From the NCBI RefSeq assembly GCF_037042905.1, contig NC_087258.1, positions 12,265,501 through 12,329,500 on the forward strand: a DNA stretch of 64,000 bases, given 5' to 3'. The notes beneath the pieces were generated by a model. That model made no database searches. It was given only the letters and a program-made list of their open reading frames with translations, and was not told the DNA's origin. Made by a program: the position numbers and the translations under genes. This DNA is from Lytechinus pictus. Lineage: Eukaryota; Echinodermata; Echinoidea; Temnopleuroida; Toxopneustidae. Positions 31,801 through 44,073 of this stretch are shown piece by piece; position 1 is the stretch's first letter; each line of letters begins with the position of its first letter.

Positions 31801-32716
31801 GAAGTGAAGAGCCCTTTTCTCGCTTGTCAATTTGGGTTTTGGGCACCGAGTCGTTTCTAGGCCCCTGGAAAGCATGAGTAGCTACCACGGGCATTAATTT
31901 AGCTTCTCATTGACATATTAATTTGCAAAAGAAACGCTCATCCAACATTTCTTTCCATGCCCAATTTTTGTAGGACATTGACATTTTTATATTGCTGAAA
32001 GTGGTAAAACTATCGGTTGTAAGATTCCTGTTGTCAATTTTACTGCTCATAACTAAAAGTGAACCATACTGACCGTACTACTGAAGAAATTTCCCCAAAT
32101 CAAGGGGGCAAAATTATATTTCGGATTTACAGGATGGGATGTGAGCAAATGTCTGTTCCATTTACCCAATGACTGCACCCTGACTCATTTTGGGGTTAGA
32201 CTTGGCACTGACCATGGTGAAAGTTAACTAAAAAGGATATTATAAGAGCGACTAATGAGGTACCCTAAAATAAGCATAAAAATATGCAAAACATCACAAA
32301 AAACTACATCAATTTCAAACTTTGAGTGAGTCTATTCAGTTCCATAAACATTAAATTTATAGGTAATTAGTGTTGTCTTTTTTTGTTTTAGTTATGGTAT
32401 CAAACTCAAAAAACAATATACAAAATATGAAAATAAGAATTACCGCGGATGTTAACCTCATTATACATACTTAAAAAGATACGAATGCATTGTTAACTCT
32501 ATTCAGAGCCAGGTCCAATTACGAAACGCTCACTTATTTTAACGATCAGTAAACATATACAGCGAAATTATTGTAAATATCACAACCCACCTCCATTTTA
32601 TAAACTAGTGTCTCAAAGAGTTTTTCAAAAGAACAATATTTTCAGTGGATTAGTATTACTTCCCTTTCTTCATCACATCGATCTTAGATATACAATGGAA
32701 CTTTCTATATGCAGTT
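31801..32716. other. Unassigned AT-rich sequence
   Basis: Nothing supportable was seen. Confidence 0.35.
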
Positions 32717-32932
32717 CACTCTAAAAAAAAAGGTTTACCCAATATTGGGTAAAATGGGAATATCCATGTTGGTTGGGTAAAAAGATACAAAATATTTCGT
32801 AAATTTTAGCAATGTGTAGTTAAAATTTACCCTGAAAACATGCATTTAGCACAATAAAAAGGCACAGCAAACATGCAATGTTCCCTTTCTACCCAATATT
32901 GGGTAAAAATTTTACTCAGTGTTTTTAGAGTG
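32717..32932. mobile_element. MITE with 'cactctaaaa...ttttagagtg' inverted ends
   Basis: The ends CACTCTAAAA and TTTTAGAGTG are inverted, with the internal palindrome ACCCAATATTGGGTAAA present near both ends. It is non-coding. Confidence 0.6.
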
Positions 32933-33597
32933 TGACGGATATCAGAGAGTGAGAGTGAGATCACCCCTGAAATACTTAATATTCGACACTAAGGGGCGTG
33001 GTTCAAAGAAGAGTTTTATGAAACATTCATCATCATTTCCATGTACTCCAAATGTGACAAAAGTAACATCTGGTAAATCAGCCTGTAATGCATTTAGTTG
33101 TAATTCATACTCTGCCGATCTTTTGTTAAGTAATTTCTGGACAAGATTACATCGTTTATGGTACTCTTATTTTTCCTTAGTCTATAAATCTAACCCGCGT
33201 TCTTAAATGGGACAGACCTTGGGAATAAACATCATCCAAATCAAAGTGACTTATTTTAAAAGAAATCTTTTTATTTATCAATTGACTTATTTATTCAATT
33301 ATTTATCTTTTCTTTTACTTAGGGCTATTTCTTCATTTATTTATGCATTTATTATTTTATGTTATTTTATTTTTCTTTATTTTTTAGTTTATTGATTTAT
33401 TTATCATCGATTTTAGGGGGTATTGTCTCAATTTGAATATAACCATTCCTGGAAATTATGTTTTCGTTGATTATAGGACAATACCAAAAAATATTCTTGC
33501 AAACTATTGACATAAGTCCTTTCTTTTAATAATAAAACGGCACGAGTGAAATTCCTCTTACTTTATGTTTTTATGATTAGATTTGTGTCAATCATTA

Positions 33598-33798
33598 CAT
33601 TCTAAAAACAATCTACTCAAATTTTGAATAGATATTTTATCCGTGGTACTTAATAGAATTTCTATTACACAATATGATAAGTTTCTAAGAGAATTTATTC
33701 ATTTCGATAAGAATTATTCATTTTTGATGGAATTTCCCATTAAGTGCTTCTCTAACAAGTTATCTTTTCAAATGTAGTAAATTGTTTTTAGAGTGTAC
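33598..33798. mobile_element. MITE with 'tctaaaaacaa...ttgtttttaga' inverted ends
   Basis: The left end TTCTAAAAACAATCTACT and right end AAATTGTTTTTAGAGTG are inverted. It shares the CTCTAAA terminal motif with the elements at 32717 and 38949. Confidence 0.5.
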
Positions 33799-33929
33799 TA
33801 TTTGTAGCGGCGATGCAAGTAATTGCGATTGTGTAATTACAAAAGAAAAAAAAAAGAATGTAAGAATATGTTCCATGTCTGATTTTAATTATCCATCAAA
33901 ATCAATTTTTAAAACTTAATTTCCCCAAT

Positions 33930-34200
33930 ATTTATCAATTGAATCAATATTGGAACGCATTAATGTTTGTTAGACATCAACAAAATAAAGTGCTATATAA
34001 TATCTCCTCCATGATCAAATATAAAATAGTAATGCACAGTTATAGTAACAAAATCCTGAAAATTATTGTGTTGAAGAATGTGAAAAGGCAGCATTTTCTT
34101 ATAAATTCAAAGGACCCTTTATCTGGAATTTTCTTCCTCGTCATTTAAATCAGATTTTATATTTAGATTCCTTTATGTTAACCATTATGCATGTACTGTA
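33930..34200 (+). pseudogene. LINE (non-LTR retrotransposon) reverse-transcriptase C-terminal remnant
   Basis: One frame reads FSYKFKGPFIWNFLPRHLNQ, matching the 'GP.IWN.LP..L' motif that ends many CR1/L2/Jockey-type reverse-transcriptase proteins. An AT-rich 3' UTR-like segment follows. The upstream part is frame-shifted and only fragments remain, so this is a dead 3' end. Confidence 0.6.
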
Positions 34201-34378
34201 AATAGTCTTTGTACAATCTAAGCCTTTATCTTCACATGTACATTATCTCACTTTATATTGTTTTTTTCTTTACCTTTTGTTGTTGTTGTTTATACATGCT
34301 TTATGTATTTTAATGGATGTAAATATATCCAACAAAAAAAACGAATATCAATCGCGTCCCGATTTTCAGCCGATCAGA

Positions 34379-34530
34379 GGAGCATTCGATGAAAGGACAT
34401 GTCGGATTTTTCATCCGACAAAGTCTGTTTTATCTTACAGTAACCATAGAAACAGTGCTGTCAGCCAATCGAAATCAAATAAATTTGTCAGATTAACTTG
34501 TCACATGATATAATGTTGATGAACGCTCCC
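34379..34530. mobile_element. 155-bp MITE (gagcgtttcat family)
   Basis: GGAGCATTCGATGAAAGGAC at the left and GTTGATGAACGCTCCCC at the right, with the AACCATAGAAACAGTG and CAGCCAATCGAAATCAA interior. Confidence 0.6.
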
Positions 34531-35135
34531 CGAAGAGAAACATTTTATGGGACTTTCAATTGATTTTAACTTTATTAGCGTTTTAAAAGCAACTCATTCT
34601 GCATCAGACCTTTTTTTCGAGAGTAAAAAAATATAAACAAGTTAATAATTTACGAAGATATTAAATCATACTAAATTATGTACAGGGGCGTCGCTTTAGG
34701 GGTAGGGGCGACCACCCCTACGATTTTCTAAGTAGCGAAAAGGGGAAGAAAAAGAAAGAAAGAAAGACATGAATGTTCTGTTTCGTGTAACCCTGTACAT
34801 CCATATATCATTCGATTGAAAAAAGAAAATTACGTCATATTAAGGTCGGTCGTCTTCTCCCCCCCCCCCCCCCCCAACTCAAAATACCCTGGCGACGTCT
34901 TTAACTTCATTGTGTTTGCATTGATACCTTTGAACTTTCTGCAGACAATGATATTATTTTCCGCGCTTTTTTTTTCAAAAGAAAACAACATATCAATTAT
35001 AAAAAGTGCTATTCTCGGTTACTATGAAGAATGTATTGACAATGGGGGTATTCCCATTATTGATTTTTCTCGTCACGGAACAAAGTACAACCTCACACGG
35101 GGTTTCATTCTGGGATTCCCCAGATTAAAGTCCAT

Positions 35136-35260
35136 CTGGAAGTAAGAGAGAGAGAGAGAGAGGGGAGAAAGATTTTTTTAAAAGACAGAAAAGGAGGCAA
35201 TGTGGAAAAAGGAGAGAAAGGGGAAGAAGAGAGAGAGAGAGAGATGTAGATAGAAAGAGC
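35136..35260. repeat. GA-rich microsatellite
   Basis: (AG)n runs with interspersed GAAAG words form a purine tract. Confidence 0.75.
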
Positions 35261-35289
35261 GAGAGAGATAAGGATGAAGTGACAGACCA

Positions 35290-35460
35290 GGGGGCCGTTT
35301 CATAAAGCTGTTCGTAAGTTAAGAGCGACTTTAAGAACGACTGGTGATCCTTTATTGTGGGAAATGGTATATTCATTGGCGATAGTTACGCGCGTAAGAA
35401 AGGTTCACCAGTCGTTCTTAAAGTCGCTCTTAACTTACAAACAGCTTTATGAAACACCCA
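35290..35460. mobile_element. MITE 'ggccgtttcataaagctgttcgtaa'
   Basis: GTTTCATAAAGCTGTTCGTA and AAGAACGACTGGTGATCC on the left are mirrored by CACCAGTCGTTCTTAAAG and ACAGCTTTATGAAAC on the right. A second copy is at about 59831-60009. Confidence 0.7.
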
Positions 35461-36110
35461 CCTGAGATGGAGGGGTATAAGGTGAATATGGTGATGACGA
35501 AGACGACGACGTTGATGAAGATGAAGATGAAGATGATGATAATGGTGTTGAACAACGCAGAATCCAGTCGATCTGCCTCTTTTATTATATAACTATTTTA
35601 TCTGTTCTTTTCTGATTTTTCTTCATAACGTTTTCTCTACAGAGTAGGAAAGACACACTAGCGAGGTTTTAATAGTAGAGTGACGTTCTGATCAAAAAAG
35701 AAAAAAAAAGAAAAAAAATATGTAGGCACAGATCTGAGCATTCCATGATCTGATATAATGCTTGAATATTGTGTGCACGGTTGCTCTTAATCATCAAATA
35801 AGACAAAACAGAATAAATTATGATCCAAAACAAATACTTAGAGGGAGTGGATGGAATTAATGAATAATTCATCAGTAAAGTCATCTATCCATCTATATTC
35901 CCGGGAGTGTATCAGATTAATGCACTGATACACGCATTGAAGCGCCTCACGTTTGTTTCCGGTGAGCGATGGCGAATATAGAAGAAACATATCTCTAGAC
36001 TTGATTTCTAAAAAGATATTTTTACAATATTCATTTTTCCATCGAAGGTGTTTGCTCCTATTCTCTTAGAGCGCCACTCCTCCTTTACCTATGCCACAGT
36101 CTCAATAACT
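35461..36110. other. Unassigned sequence with short GAT repeats
   Basis: Apart from GATGAAGATGAAGATGATG at about 35513-35540, nothing was recognised. Confidence 0.35.
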
Positions 36111-36113
36111 AAA

Positions 36114-36433
36114 CCGACCCCAAAACGATTGCATTATTTGACCATTGGTTGGTTTGGATTTGAAACCGACTCAAAACCGATTGCTTTATTTGAAAGATAT
36201 ACCATTGGTCGGTTGGGAGTTTAAACCGACTAAAAACCGATTGCTTTATTTGAAAGATATACCATTGGTCGGTTGGGAGTTTAAACCGACTCAAAACCGA
36301 TTGCATCATTTGAATGATATACCATTGGTCGGTTGGGAGTTTAAACCGACTCAAAACCGATTGCATCATTTGAACGATATAGCATTGGTCGGTTGGGAGT
36401 TAAAACCGACTCAAAACCGATTGCTCTATTTGA
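36114..36433 (+). repeat. 60-bp minisatellite, about five copies
   Basis: Units of exactly 60 bases run CAAAACCGATTGCTTTATTT, GAAAGATATACCATTGGTCG, GTTGGGAGTTTAAACCGACT. Divergence rises towards both ends. Because 60 is a multiple of three, both strands show a 20-residue repeating open frame; this is a consequence of the array and no gene is called. Confidence 0.9.
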
Positions 36434-36479
36434 ACGGAACGATATATGACTGGATACACCCTGATGCAAGAGAATGAAT

Positions 36480-37920
36480 TAAGTGTGATAGTGAAAATAT
36501 TAAAAATTCCACAAATATGAGATAAGATCATGATGATCCCTGAGTCAGCCTTAATGGAATACAAGCTGATGTCAAGATAAGTTTAATGAGGCATATGGCT
36601 AGTTTCGAACGAACCAATATATTTCCATTTTCAACGCATTGGAAGGAACATTTTTTCTGCTATTTCGTTTTTCAATAATTGATTAGCTTTATCATTTTGT
36701 ATTCGGTAACACGGATTCACGAAAAAATGCATCCATATGTCCTCGTATATTATTCGGAAGAGGAAAAAAATGAGAAGAGAGAAATGGGAAAAATGAGAAA
36801 TGAGCAAATCTTTTTGAAAGATTTACTGATTACCAGAAACACCAACTAAATAATGAAGGGAAATGTATATTCAATCTGATTGTGTATGGTTCTTTCTTTA
36901 AACGATATATGTTTAATATTTCAACAAGTTTATATTCTCTCTATAATATTATTCAACAATAAGATAGGAAGCCGAGCCATTGATTCTTAATTGGAAAATA
37001 TCACCATTCTATATAATTGAACAGAATTGGATTTATTACCGAATTTCAATGATGTACAATAATATCTTATCATTGTAGCATAATACATTTTGTATTTGAC
37101 AATGAAGTAACAAATTAATAGCATCCCAATTGAGGTTAACACCAAGCAGACTCTAAAAATTTGATTTCTTAAAATGAATATGCAATGAAGAGATAAATAT
37201 AGTATTTATTTTTCGAATGCTTATAATGTTTTATCAGAAATGCTAAACTAAAATTGGGGAAATACATATTCAGTGCTCATATTTAAACAAGTTTGACCAT
37301 GTGGACTCTTATCTACCATTTCAGATAAGAAATACAGTTATTGTTCTAATTGTCACTTATCATGTGATGGTACTACACTTTTTTGTATAAGTATCTTTCA
37401 ATGGAATTTCCATAAGCTAACTCAATCAACATTAAGAAAATGTGTTGAATAAATATATGGAAATAATATTATGAACGAAAAAATTTACAATTAAACTTGA
37501 ATCGTGATCTGGTAAGATCATGGGTAAGATGTTTCTTTAATTTCCTCCTCAATATCAAGATTATTGTCAAGTGTTTGTTCACTTCAGCTTGTTTTTTGCT
37601 GTTGTTTCTATCAATGCTCTAAAGAAAATACTCTCGAGTTTCATCTATTATGGAAATAAAATAATATCTTCAAATAACAAAGCAAGAGAATGGGGAACAG
37701 CTAGCTAAAATACTCATCCAATTCAAAACACATTCTTTATACATTTCCGAGAGGAAAGAAGAGAAGTCAAGGGTCTGTGACGATCCTTAACAGTCTTGAA
37801 CATAAATGTGTTTCTGTTTGAGTTTAAGTTAAAATCCGAAAAAATTGTAATAAAACATATCTATAAGGGAACAATCATTACACATGAAGTGTTATAGTAC
37901 ATGGGCGGCACAACAGGGGA
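36480..37920. other. Unassigned AT-rich sequence
   Basis: No supported feature. Confidence 0.35.
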
Positions 37921-37922
37921 GT

Positions 37923-38531
37923 TTAAAATACAAGTCCACACCAACAAAAAGTTTATTTGAATAAAAAGAGAAAAATCCAACAAACAAAACACTGAAAATT
38001 TCATCAAAATCGGATGTAAAATAAGAAAGTTATGACATTTTAAAGTTTCGCTTAATTTCACAAAACAGTTATATGCACATCCTGGTCGGTATGCAAATGA
38101 GGAGACTGATGACATCATCCACTCACTATTCCTTTTGTATTTTATTATATGAAATATGAAATATTTTGATTTTCTCCTCATTGTCAAGTGAAACAACAAT
38201 AATTCCTCCCTAAACATGTGGAATTAGCATTGTTTAATACTACATGATTTAGTAAAGTGGGTCCATATTGTCAAATTTGTTAAAAATGAAATATTGTATA
38301 ATTCAAACAATACAAAACAAAAGAAATAGTGAGTGATGGACATCATCGACTCTGTCATTTGCAAGTCACTGACTTGTGCATATCACTGTTTTTTGAAAAA
38401 TAAGCGAAATCTTAAAATGTCATAACTTTCTTATTTTACATCCGATTTGATGAAATTTTCAGCGTTATGCTTGTTTAATTTTTCTCTATTTATTCAAATC
38501 AACATTTTGCTGTGGTGGACTTGAACTTTAA
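37923..38531. mobile_element. 600-bp long-inverted-repeat MITE 'ttaaa..caagtcca', copy 2
   Basis: The layout is the same as at 14333-14930: AAAAAGAGAAAAATCCAACA and ATCGGATGTAAAATAAGAAA on the left arm, and its complement ending GGACTTGAACTTTAA on the right. It directly abuts the hAT-like element that starts at about 38535. Confidence 0.75.
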
Positions 38532-38534
38532 AGG

Positions 38535-39280
38535 GGCGATCGCTCGTCCAGGCGCCAGGACCAGGCGCGACCACGGGGTTTCGAAAAGCACCTTAAACAA
38601 GTATTTTCCATATTCTGAAAATGCACCCCTTAATAGCATTGGCGTGTAAAACCCTCCCCTCAACAAGAATTGGAAACAAAACGGTACCCTTGACAAATAT
38701 TCCCTGAATTAAGTATACAGCTATATTTTAATTTTAGTTATGTCACGGACATCGGCTTCACATTGTGTTTAGTACCGCCCCAACTTCCACACCTTGCTCA
38801 AATCGGACCCTAAACACGAATTGTTGGGGCAAAAAGTACATCCTTTATAAAGCATTTTAGTCTTTTTTATACGCTCGAATTTAACATTAAAAACGTAGCT
38901 TTTTGTATACCTTTTTTCAGTAATTTAGTATTCTTGACACCCTTATTACACTCTAAATTCCAAGGATTTGAAATAAATCCAGATCGGCTATGACTAGCCG
39001 AATATTAGATTTAGATTTAAACCTTGTTGATTTAAATATAAATCTAAAAGATTTGAATTCAAATCTTTCGAGATTTAAAAGTTAATCCTTAAGATTTAAA
39101 ATAAATTCAAAATTCGGCTTGTCACCATTCACACCCGATCTGGATTTATTTTAAATCCTTAGAATTGAGAGTGTACGTTAAGTACGTAACGTGCCCAATC
39201 TTGAAAAAGAGATCCTTTCTACGCATTTATTTGGTCGCGCCTGGTATCAACTCGTCAATGGAAGTGGTCCCCCGGGCCGC
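38535..39280. mobile_element. hAT-like non-autonomous element, older copy, with a nested MITE
   Basis: The interior matches 62811-63365 block by block: TTTCGAAAAGCACC, TGAAAATGCACCCCTTAA, TTGGGGCAAAAAGTACATCC, and the end GGTATCAACTCGTCAATGG. Its right terminus AAGTGGTCCCCCGGG is kept, while its left terminus is diverged. A 225-bp MITE interrupts it at 38949-39173. It is non-coding. Confidence 0.65.
38949..39173. mobile_element. 225-bp TA-flanked MITE nested in the hAT-like element
   Basis: The ends CACTCTAAATTCCAAGGA and TCCTTAGAATTGAGAGTG are inverted, and further in, AATAAATCCAGATCGG is mirrored by CCGATCTGGATTTATT. TA flanks both ends (38947-38948 and 39174-39175), consistent with Tc1/mariner-type TA duplication. 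Removing it restores alignment with the other hAT-like copy. Confidence 0.75.
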
Positions 39281-40690
39281 CCTTATAATCATGGTTATTC
39301 AAAAAGATAGAGAAAAATAACACTTTGGGCTTTATGGCCTTAGTCTTCATGTAAACGGGTATCTACTTTCACTGCATATAATACTTATAAAAATTAATAG
39401 TATTATATATTTAATATGGCATTTTTTTATATTTATTGACTTGAAGTTGCGAACAAAACAAATTTCCAGTATGGATAAATAAAAACGAACTTGAACTTGA
39501 AGACAAAAAAGAAATGAAAGAGAGATATGGGTAATATAACTCTATCAATATAATCAATGAGATTGCCAATAATATTAATGAATCTGATAGCTTTTTTCGT
39601 CTACAATATTGAACAAGATATGTATCATTAATCAGCCATGTGGAATTTGTTTGAATTTTTCACGATCTACTAATGATTTATTTACATGATTTATGAAGAA
39701 AACACAATATATCGAATACATGCTGTAAAAATACATGTATGTTCGTGTGATTTATGATTTCGACGCAAACATCATATTCGAACAAATTGCTACATATAAC
39801 GCACAAAAAACCCCAACATGTAAGGGGTCGATTTACTGTCGGGTCACTTATCCCATGCGGAAATCATCTATGTCTTCTAAAAACATGATGATATAGGGAA
39901 GTATATAATAAGAACATTGTAAAGCGGAAGAAAGAACTTGCAAGAATGGCAAATTCAGATGTTAAATATGTAAGAAATGAAAAGTTATGAATTTGAGAAA
40001 CTATTGAATCTATCGAAAACAACCCCGAACTCACTACAGCTTATATCATCTCCCGAGCGCCCCCCCCCCTTATCCCATATCGATTACATGTACAGATGAA
40101 CTGATCCATTCGAGGGCATATAGCGGGCATGTACCTCCGGCTTTTATTGTGACCGAAATAAGTGCACAATAATTACATGTAGTACCATGAGATGAGTAGT
40201 ACCGTTTATTGTTCTCTTGGAAGAGAAATATGTCCCTCTTTATTAAAGTTATAAAACAGCCTTTTCTGTATTTTTGACAGAATTTAGGGAGGGAGAGTCT
40301 TAATGTTTTTGGAGTCATAACTATTACTTCCTTGTTTTTGCAAGCCCCCTCCCCTAAAAAAATGACGAACGATATGGAACAATTTTCTCTCCCTCTCTCC
40401 ATTCTGAATTCCGTGATCCGCCCCTGAAAAACCCTATTAATAGCTCAGAGTTTAAGTATGGAGATGTGCCTTCTTCTTCCACTCTAGCTCTCTGTGTTCT
40501 TTTTTTTTACCTCAACTCATCCTTACCTTCTATCTTTCTTTCCCCTATCACTTTCTACTTGTAGTTCTGGGTTATTGTTCTCAATTTCATATACAATATT
40601 CCGTTATTAGATTTATACCTGAAATTTCCATTTGTTTATGTTTTAGGATTTGTATTTTCCATTTGTATTCTGCTTATGTTTTGTTTTGTT
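39281..40690. other. Mostly unassigned; LINE-like tail at about 39400-39501
   Basis: ATGGATAAATAAAAACGAAC followed by TTGAACTTGAA at about 39472-39500 looks like a non-LTR retrotransposon tail. The rest has no supported feature. The 110-residue minus frame at 40070-40402 ends near a 'gatccgcccctga' dispersed-repeat motif and is not called. Confidence 0.35.
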
Positions 40691-40700
40691 TCATGTTATA

Positions 40701-42497
40701 CAGTGCGTCCCCAAAAAAACTATACACTTTTGAAATGGCTGCCAAATAAAAAAATGTACCACTTTGGGGGAAAAGACTTATAGATATGGAAAGCCTATAA
40801 AGTCAACTTTCAAATGACACCAAAAAGTTGGAAAACTTTTCATGCTTGAGCGAGCACTGCCCACTGAAACAAAGGGTATGCAAATTAGGGTGGGCTGGAA
40901 TTAGCCTTCCAATTTCTTTCAGTTTTTTTTGTTTGGTACTTGCAAAGTTGATGGTTATTTGGTGAATTAAAGATCAGTTGTGATCAGTTTGTTGTTTGTG
41001 AAAATGTAATGCGTTATTAAATTGAAATTTAATGCATGAGTGATCATGAATTGGGTGCAGCATTTTGTCTTATCATGTGGATCTCAACAATGTGTTCACG
41101 ACAGTCAGGAGAAGAGGGGGTAATATGACTTAGGTAGGTGAAGTACGTTGATGGGATAAAGGTCAACAGAACATTTAGCAACCCCTCTCTCAATCTCACC
41201 CCCCCCCCCCCCGCTTCTCTCCTCCTGAGAGACTAAGCTCAGCTAAAGTAGGATGGGCAGGAATTAGCCTTACAGTTTTTTGAGTGGTTAGTCCTTTGGA
41301 ACTTGTTAAGCTAAATTAATGAGTGAGATAAGTTTTGGTTTCTTAGGCAAATCTCATGAGTTACTAAATTGAAATGTAATGCATGAGTGAACAGGAATTG
41401 TAATTTTATTGTAGCATATTCATCTTGTGAACCTCAAAAGTGTGTTCGTGAGAGTCAGAGTAATGTGATGGTACCCGTTACAAGCAAGAGGGCGAGATAT
41501 GCTAAGACTTGGTTAAAAGGGCATTCCTCTTCTTTTTTTTCCTTTTACAAATTAAAAATCATATGTACCCTCCCCTCTCCACCTCCATTTCCCAGCCCCC
41601 CCCCCCCCCTCTCTCTGTCTCACTTCCTGCATCATTTGTAGCCTATTCAAAACTTAACTGCCAAGTGACCGGTGGCTGATGGTCAGTTTTTTTTTTCAAT
41701 GACTACCAAAAAAAAATTAATGATTATGATGATTAATGAAATAATTAATTGAAAAAAAATGAATGTTTGATTGATCACATTGCACATTGAATAAGTTGAT
41801 TTACTGATAAATTGTTGATTAAATGATTGATAGGAAAAAGTTGATGTCCCAATTCAGAATTAATCATTAAATCAACATTCTGCTCTGGACTTCACGCGTA
41901 CATGACAATAGCCATCAGTCTCTCAACAGGAGGGAGGGCGGGAGAGAGGGAGGGGGCGGGGGCTGAATGTTCTGTTGACCCTTATTCCATCAACCTACTT
42001 CTCTCACTTAAGTCCTATCTCACCCCCTATTCTCCCGACGCCCATGAACACATTGCTGAGATCCACATGATAAATTTGAAATGCTGCCCAAAAAGAGATC
42101 CAAATGATAAAGTTTAAATGCTCCCCAAAAAGTGTACCTTGTGTTCACTCATGCATTGAAGTTCAATTTAATAATTTATAAAATTTGCTTAAGCAACCAA
42201 AACTGGTCATGGTTGATCATTAATTTATCACATCGCCCTTAACTTTGCAAGTTCGAAAGGATTTGCCTCTCAAAAACTTACATAAATTGGAAGGCTAATT
42301 CCAGCCCACCCTAATTTTCATACCCTTTGTTTCAGTGGGCAGTGCTCGCTCAAGCATGAATAGTTTTCCAACTTTTTGGTGTCATTTGAAAGTTGACTTT
42401 ATTGGCTTTTCATATATGTAAGTCTTTTTCCCCAAAGTGCTACATTTTTTATTTGGCAGCCATTTCAAAAGTGTATAGTTTTTTTTGGGACGCACTG
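40701..42497. mobile_element. 1.8-kb foldback element with long (over 500 bp) inverted arms, TA-flanked
   Basis: The ends CAGTGCGTCCCCAAAAAAAC and TTTTTTTTGGGACGCACTG are inverted and flanked by TA (40699-40700, 42498-42499). The outer ~220 bases of each arm are close complements. Homology continues inward with more divergence (ATGCATGAGTGA, TCATGTGGATCTCA, CAACAGAACATT on the left and their complements on the right) to about 41235 and 41915. A segment of the left arm is also repeated directly at about 41340-41470. It has no transposase; TA duplication and the terminal sequence suggest a mariner-type non-autonomous element. Confidence 0.8.
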
Positions 42498-42547
42498 TAT
42501 AGGGCCCCCAAGTACAGCAATATTAAAGTTTACCCTGTTTAAATATT

Positions 42548-42611
42548 ACGTAATAAATAAATAAATAAATAAGTAAATAAATAAATATATAAATAAATAA
42601 ATAAATATAAG
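42548..42611. repeat. AAAT microsatellite
   Basis: About 15 copies of AAAT with single-base interruptions. Confidence 0.85.
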
Positions 42612-42710
42612 GACATTCCAATTGACCATTCAACTTATACACTTGTCAGGGTTATTTCACATTCCTTAAGAAAATCTACTTTTATTGCAGTTATGATAAC
42701 ATTATGGTGT

Positions 42711-43029
42711 CAGGGTTCCCACAGAAATTTAAAAACAGAATTCCATGACTTTTCCATGACTAAATTGCTGCTTTCCATGACTTCCCGTGACATCCCGGGG
42801 GTTATGTAGAATTAGGGATGTCACAAAACTGGGAAAAATGGAAATCATGAACACCAATTATAATAGCAGAGTATGATCACAGAGAACATGAGAGTTGCGA
42901 GAAACACGACAAACTGGAATGCAGCCATAGCCAAGAGGTAAATGCCATTCCATAATTTTTCCATGACTTTCCATGACTAAAAATTTTCCCCAAGATTTTC
43001 CAGGATTTTCCATGACTGTGGGAACCCTG
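42711..43029. mobile_element. hAT-like MITE 'cagggttcccacag'
   Basis: The ends CAGGGTTCCCACAG and CTGTGGGAACCCTG are perfect inverted repeats. Multiple TTTCCATGACT words lie near both ends. CAGGG..-type ends and a 319-bp coding-free body fit the hAT group. The flanks share GGTGT, but an exact 8-base duplication is not clear. Confidence 0.7.
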
Positions 43030-43785
43030 GGTGTATATATCATTCATGTGTTATTTCCTTTTCGCTTTACTAATAATACATTTTTTTAAACAACAAAATG
43101 GTTTGTTCTTATCACCCCCTATTTTTTTTTTTTTTTCAATCGATGATTAAATTGTAAAAATTATGCAATCTATGAGCAAAAGTTCCGATAGCCATGGTCG
43201 TTATGGATATTCATAATAATCACAACCTATTCTAAAATTCATATTTTTAATCTTGATACCTATAAAGTTCAAATATTTATCATGGAGTTTATTAGGTGGG
43301 TCTATGTGATCATGAAATAAAAATATAACAATTTCGTCGCAAACAGAGTAACCTCATGTTTAAACCGACCTTGAACGCGTACAAATTAATGCTCATGTTA
43401 TTATAGTTTGTAACCAACCATAAAATACAACAATCGTTAGGTATAGCATATAAAAAGGAATCATAAAAAGTAAGTCACTTGGTTTACGATCGGTTACACT
43501 TTATTTACACTTTGTCTTTTCGCTATAATTATACACGAGGGAAGGGGCTTCTTAATTTGCAAATCGTCATAGGTGTAACTTTTGAAATAATGGTTATGAT
43601 TTTTTTTTGCAATCATGCAGACAGAAGTGAAGTTCCAATGCAAGATAATTCGTCCTAATTTTTTGTTTATGAAATCGTTTTTAGGTACTTTTATAATTGG
43701 ATCTTGCAAGGACCGCTCATGTATACATTAACGTCATCTGTGATGGGATTAAAAAATATTCTTTTTTTAAATCTCGTTTTATTTA
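43030..43785. other. Unassigned AT-rich sequence
   Basis: Nothing supportable. Confidence 0.35.
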
Positions 43786-44073
43786 ATAATAATAATGATA
43801 AAGGTTTATTTACCCAGGGAAGCCACTTCAGTTCTGAAAACTGCTCACCCAGCGGGCCCTGCTAATATTATTACCCCGGCTTTAGCTGGGCTGCCTAGGC
43901 GCTCAAAGCATTAAATTAATTTCTTCCTACCGGGTACCCATTCACCTCACCTGGGTTGAGTGCAGCACAGTGTTGATAAATTTCTTGCTGAAGGAAATTA
44001 CACCATGGCTGGGATTCGAACCCACGACCCTCTGTTTCAAAGTCAGAAGACTAATCCACTGGGCCACAACGCT
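43786..44073 (-). mobile_element. tRNA-derived SINE (minus strand)
   Basis: Read on the minus strand it begins GCGTTGTGGCCCAGTGGATT and has the B-box GGGTTCGAATCCCAGCC. It then has AATGGGTACCCGGTAGGAAG and the terminal AATAAACCTTTATCATTATT with ATT repeats. The tRNA-like head plus tail repeats identifies a SINE. It differs from the 13977/61280 family but shares GGGTACCCGGTAGGA. Confidence 0.75.

Noticed and set aside
31517-31894. 125-residue minus-strand frame
   Set aside because: Overlaps a block of repeated gcaccct/ttgcacc words; no recognisable domain and no splice signals.
36109-36477. Open frames of 86 and 110 residues with 20-residue repeats on opposite strands
   Set aside because: Follow automatically from a 60-bp minisatellite; no start context, splice sites or domain.
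40070-40402. 110-residue minus-strand frame
   Set aside because: Begins next to a 'gatccgcccctga' dispersed-repeat motif, with no domain or splice context.
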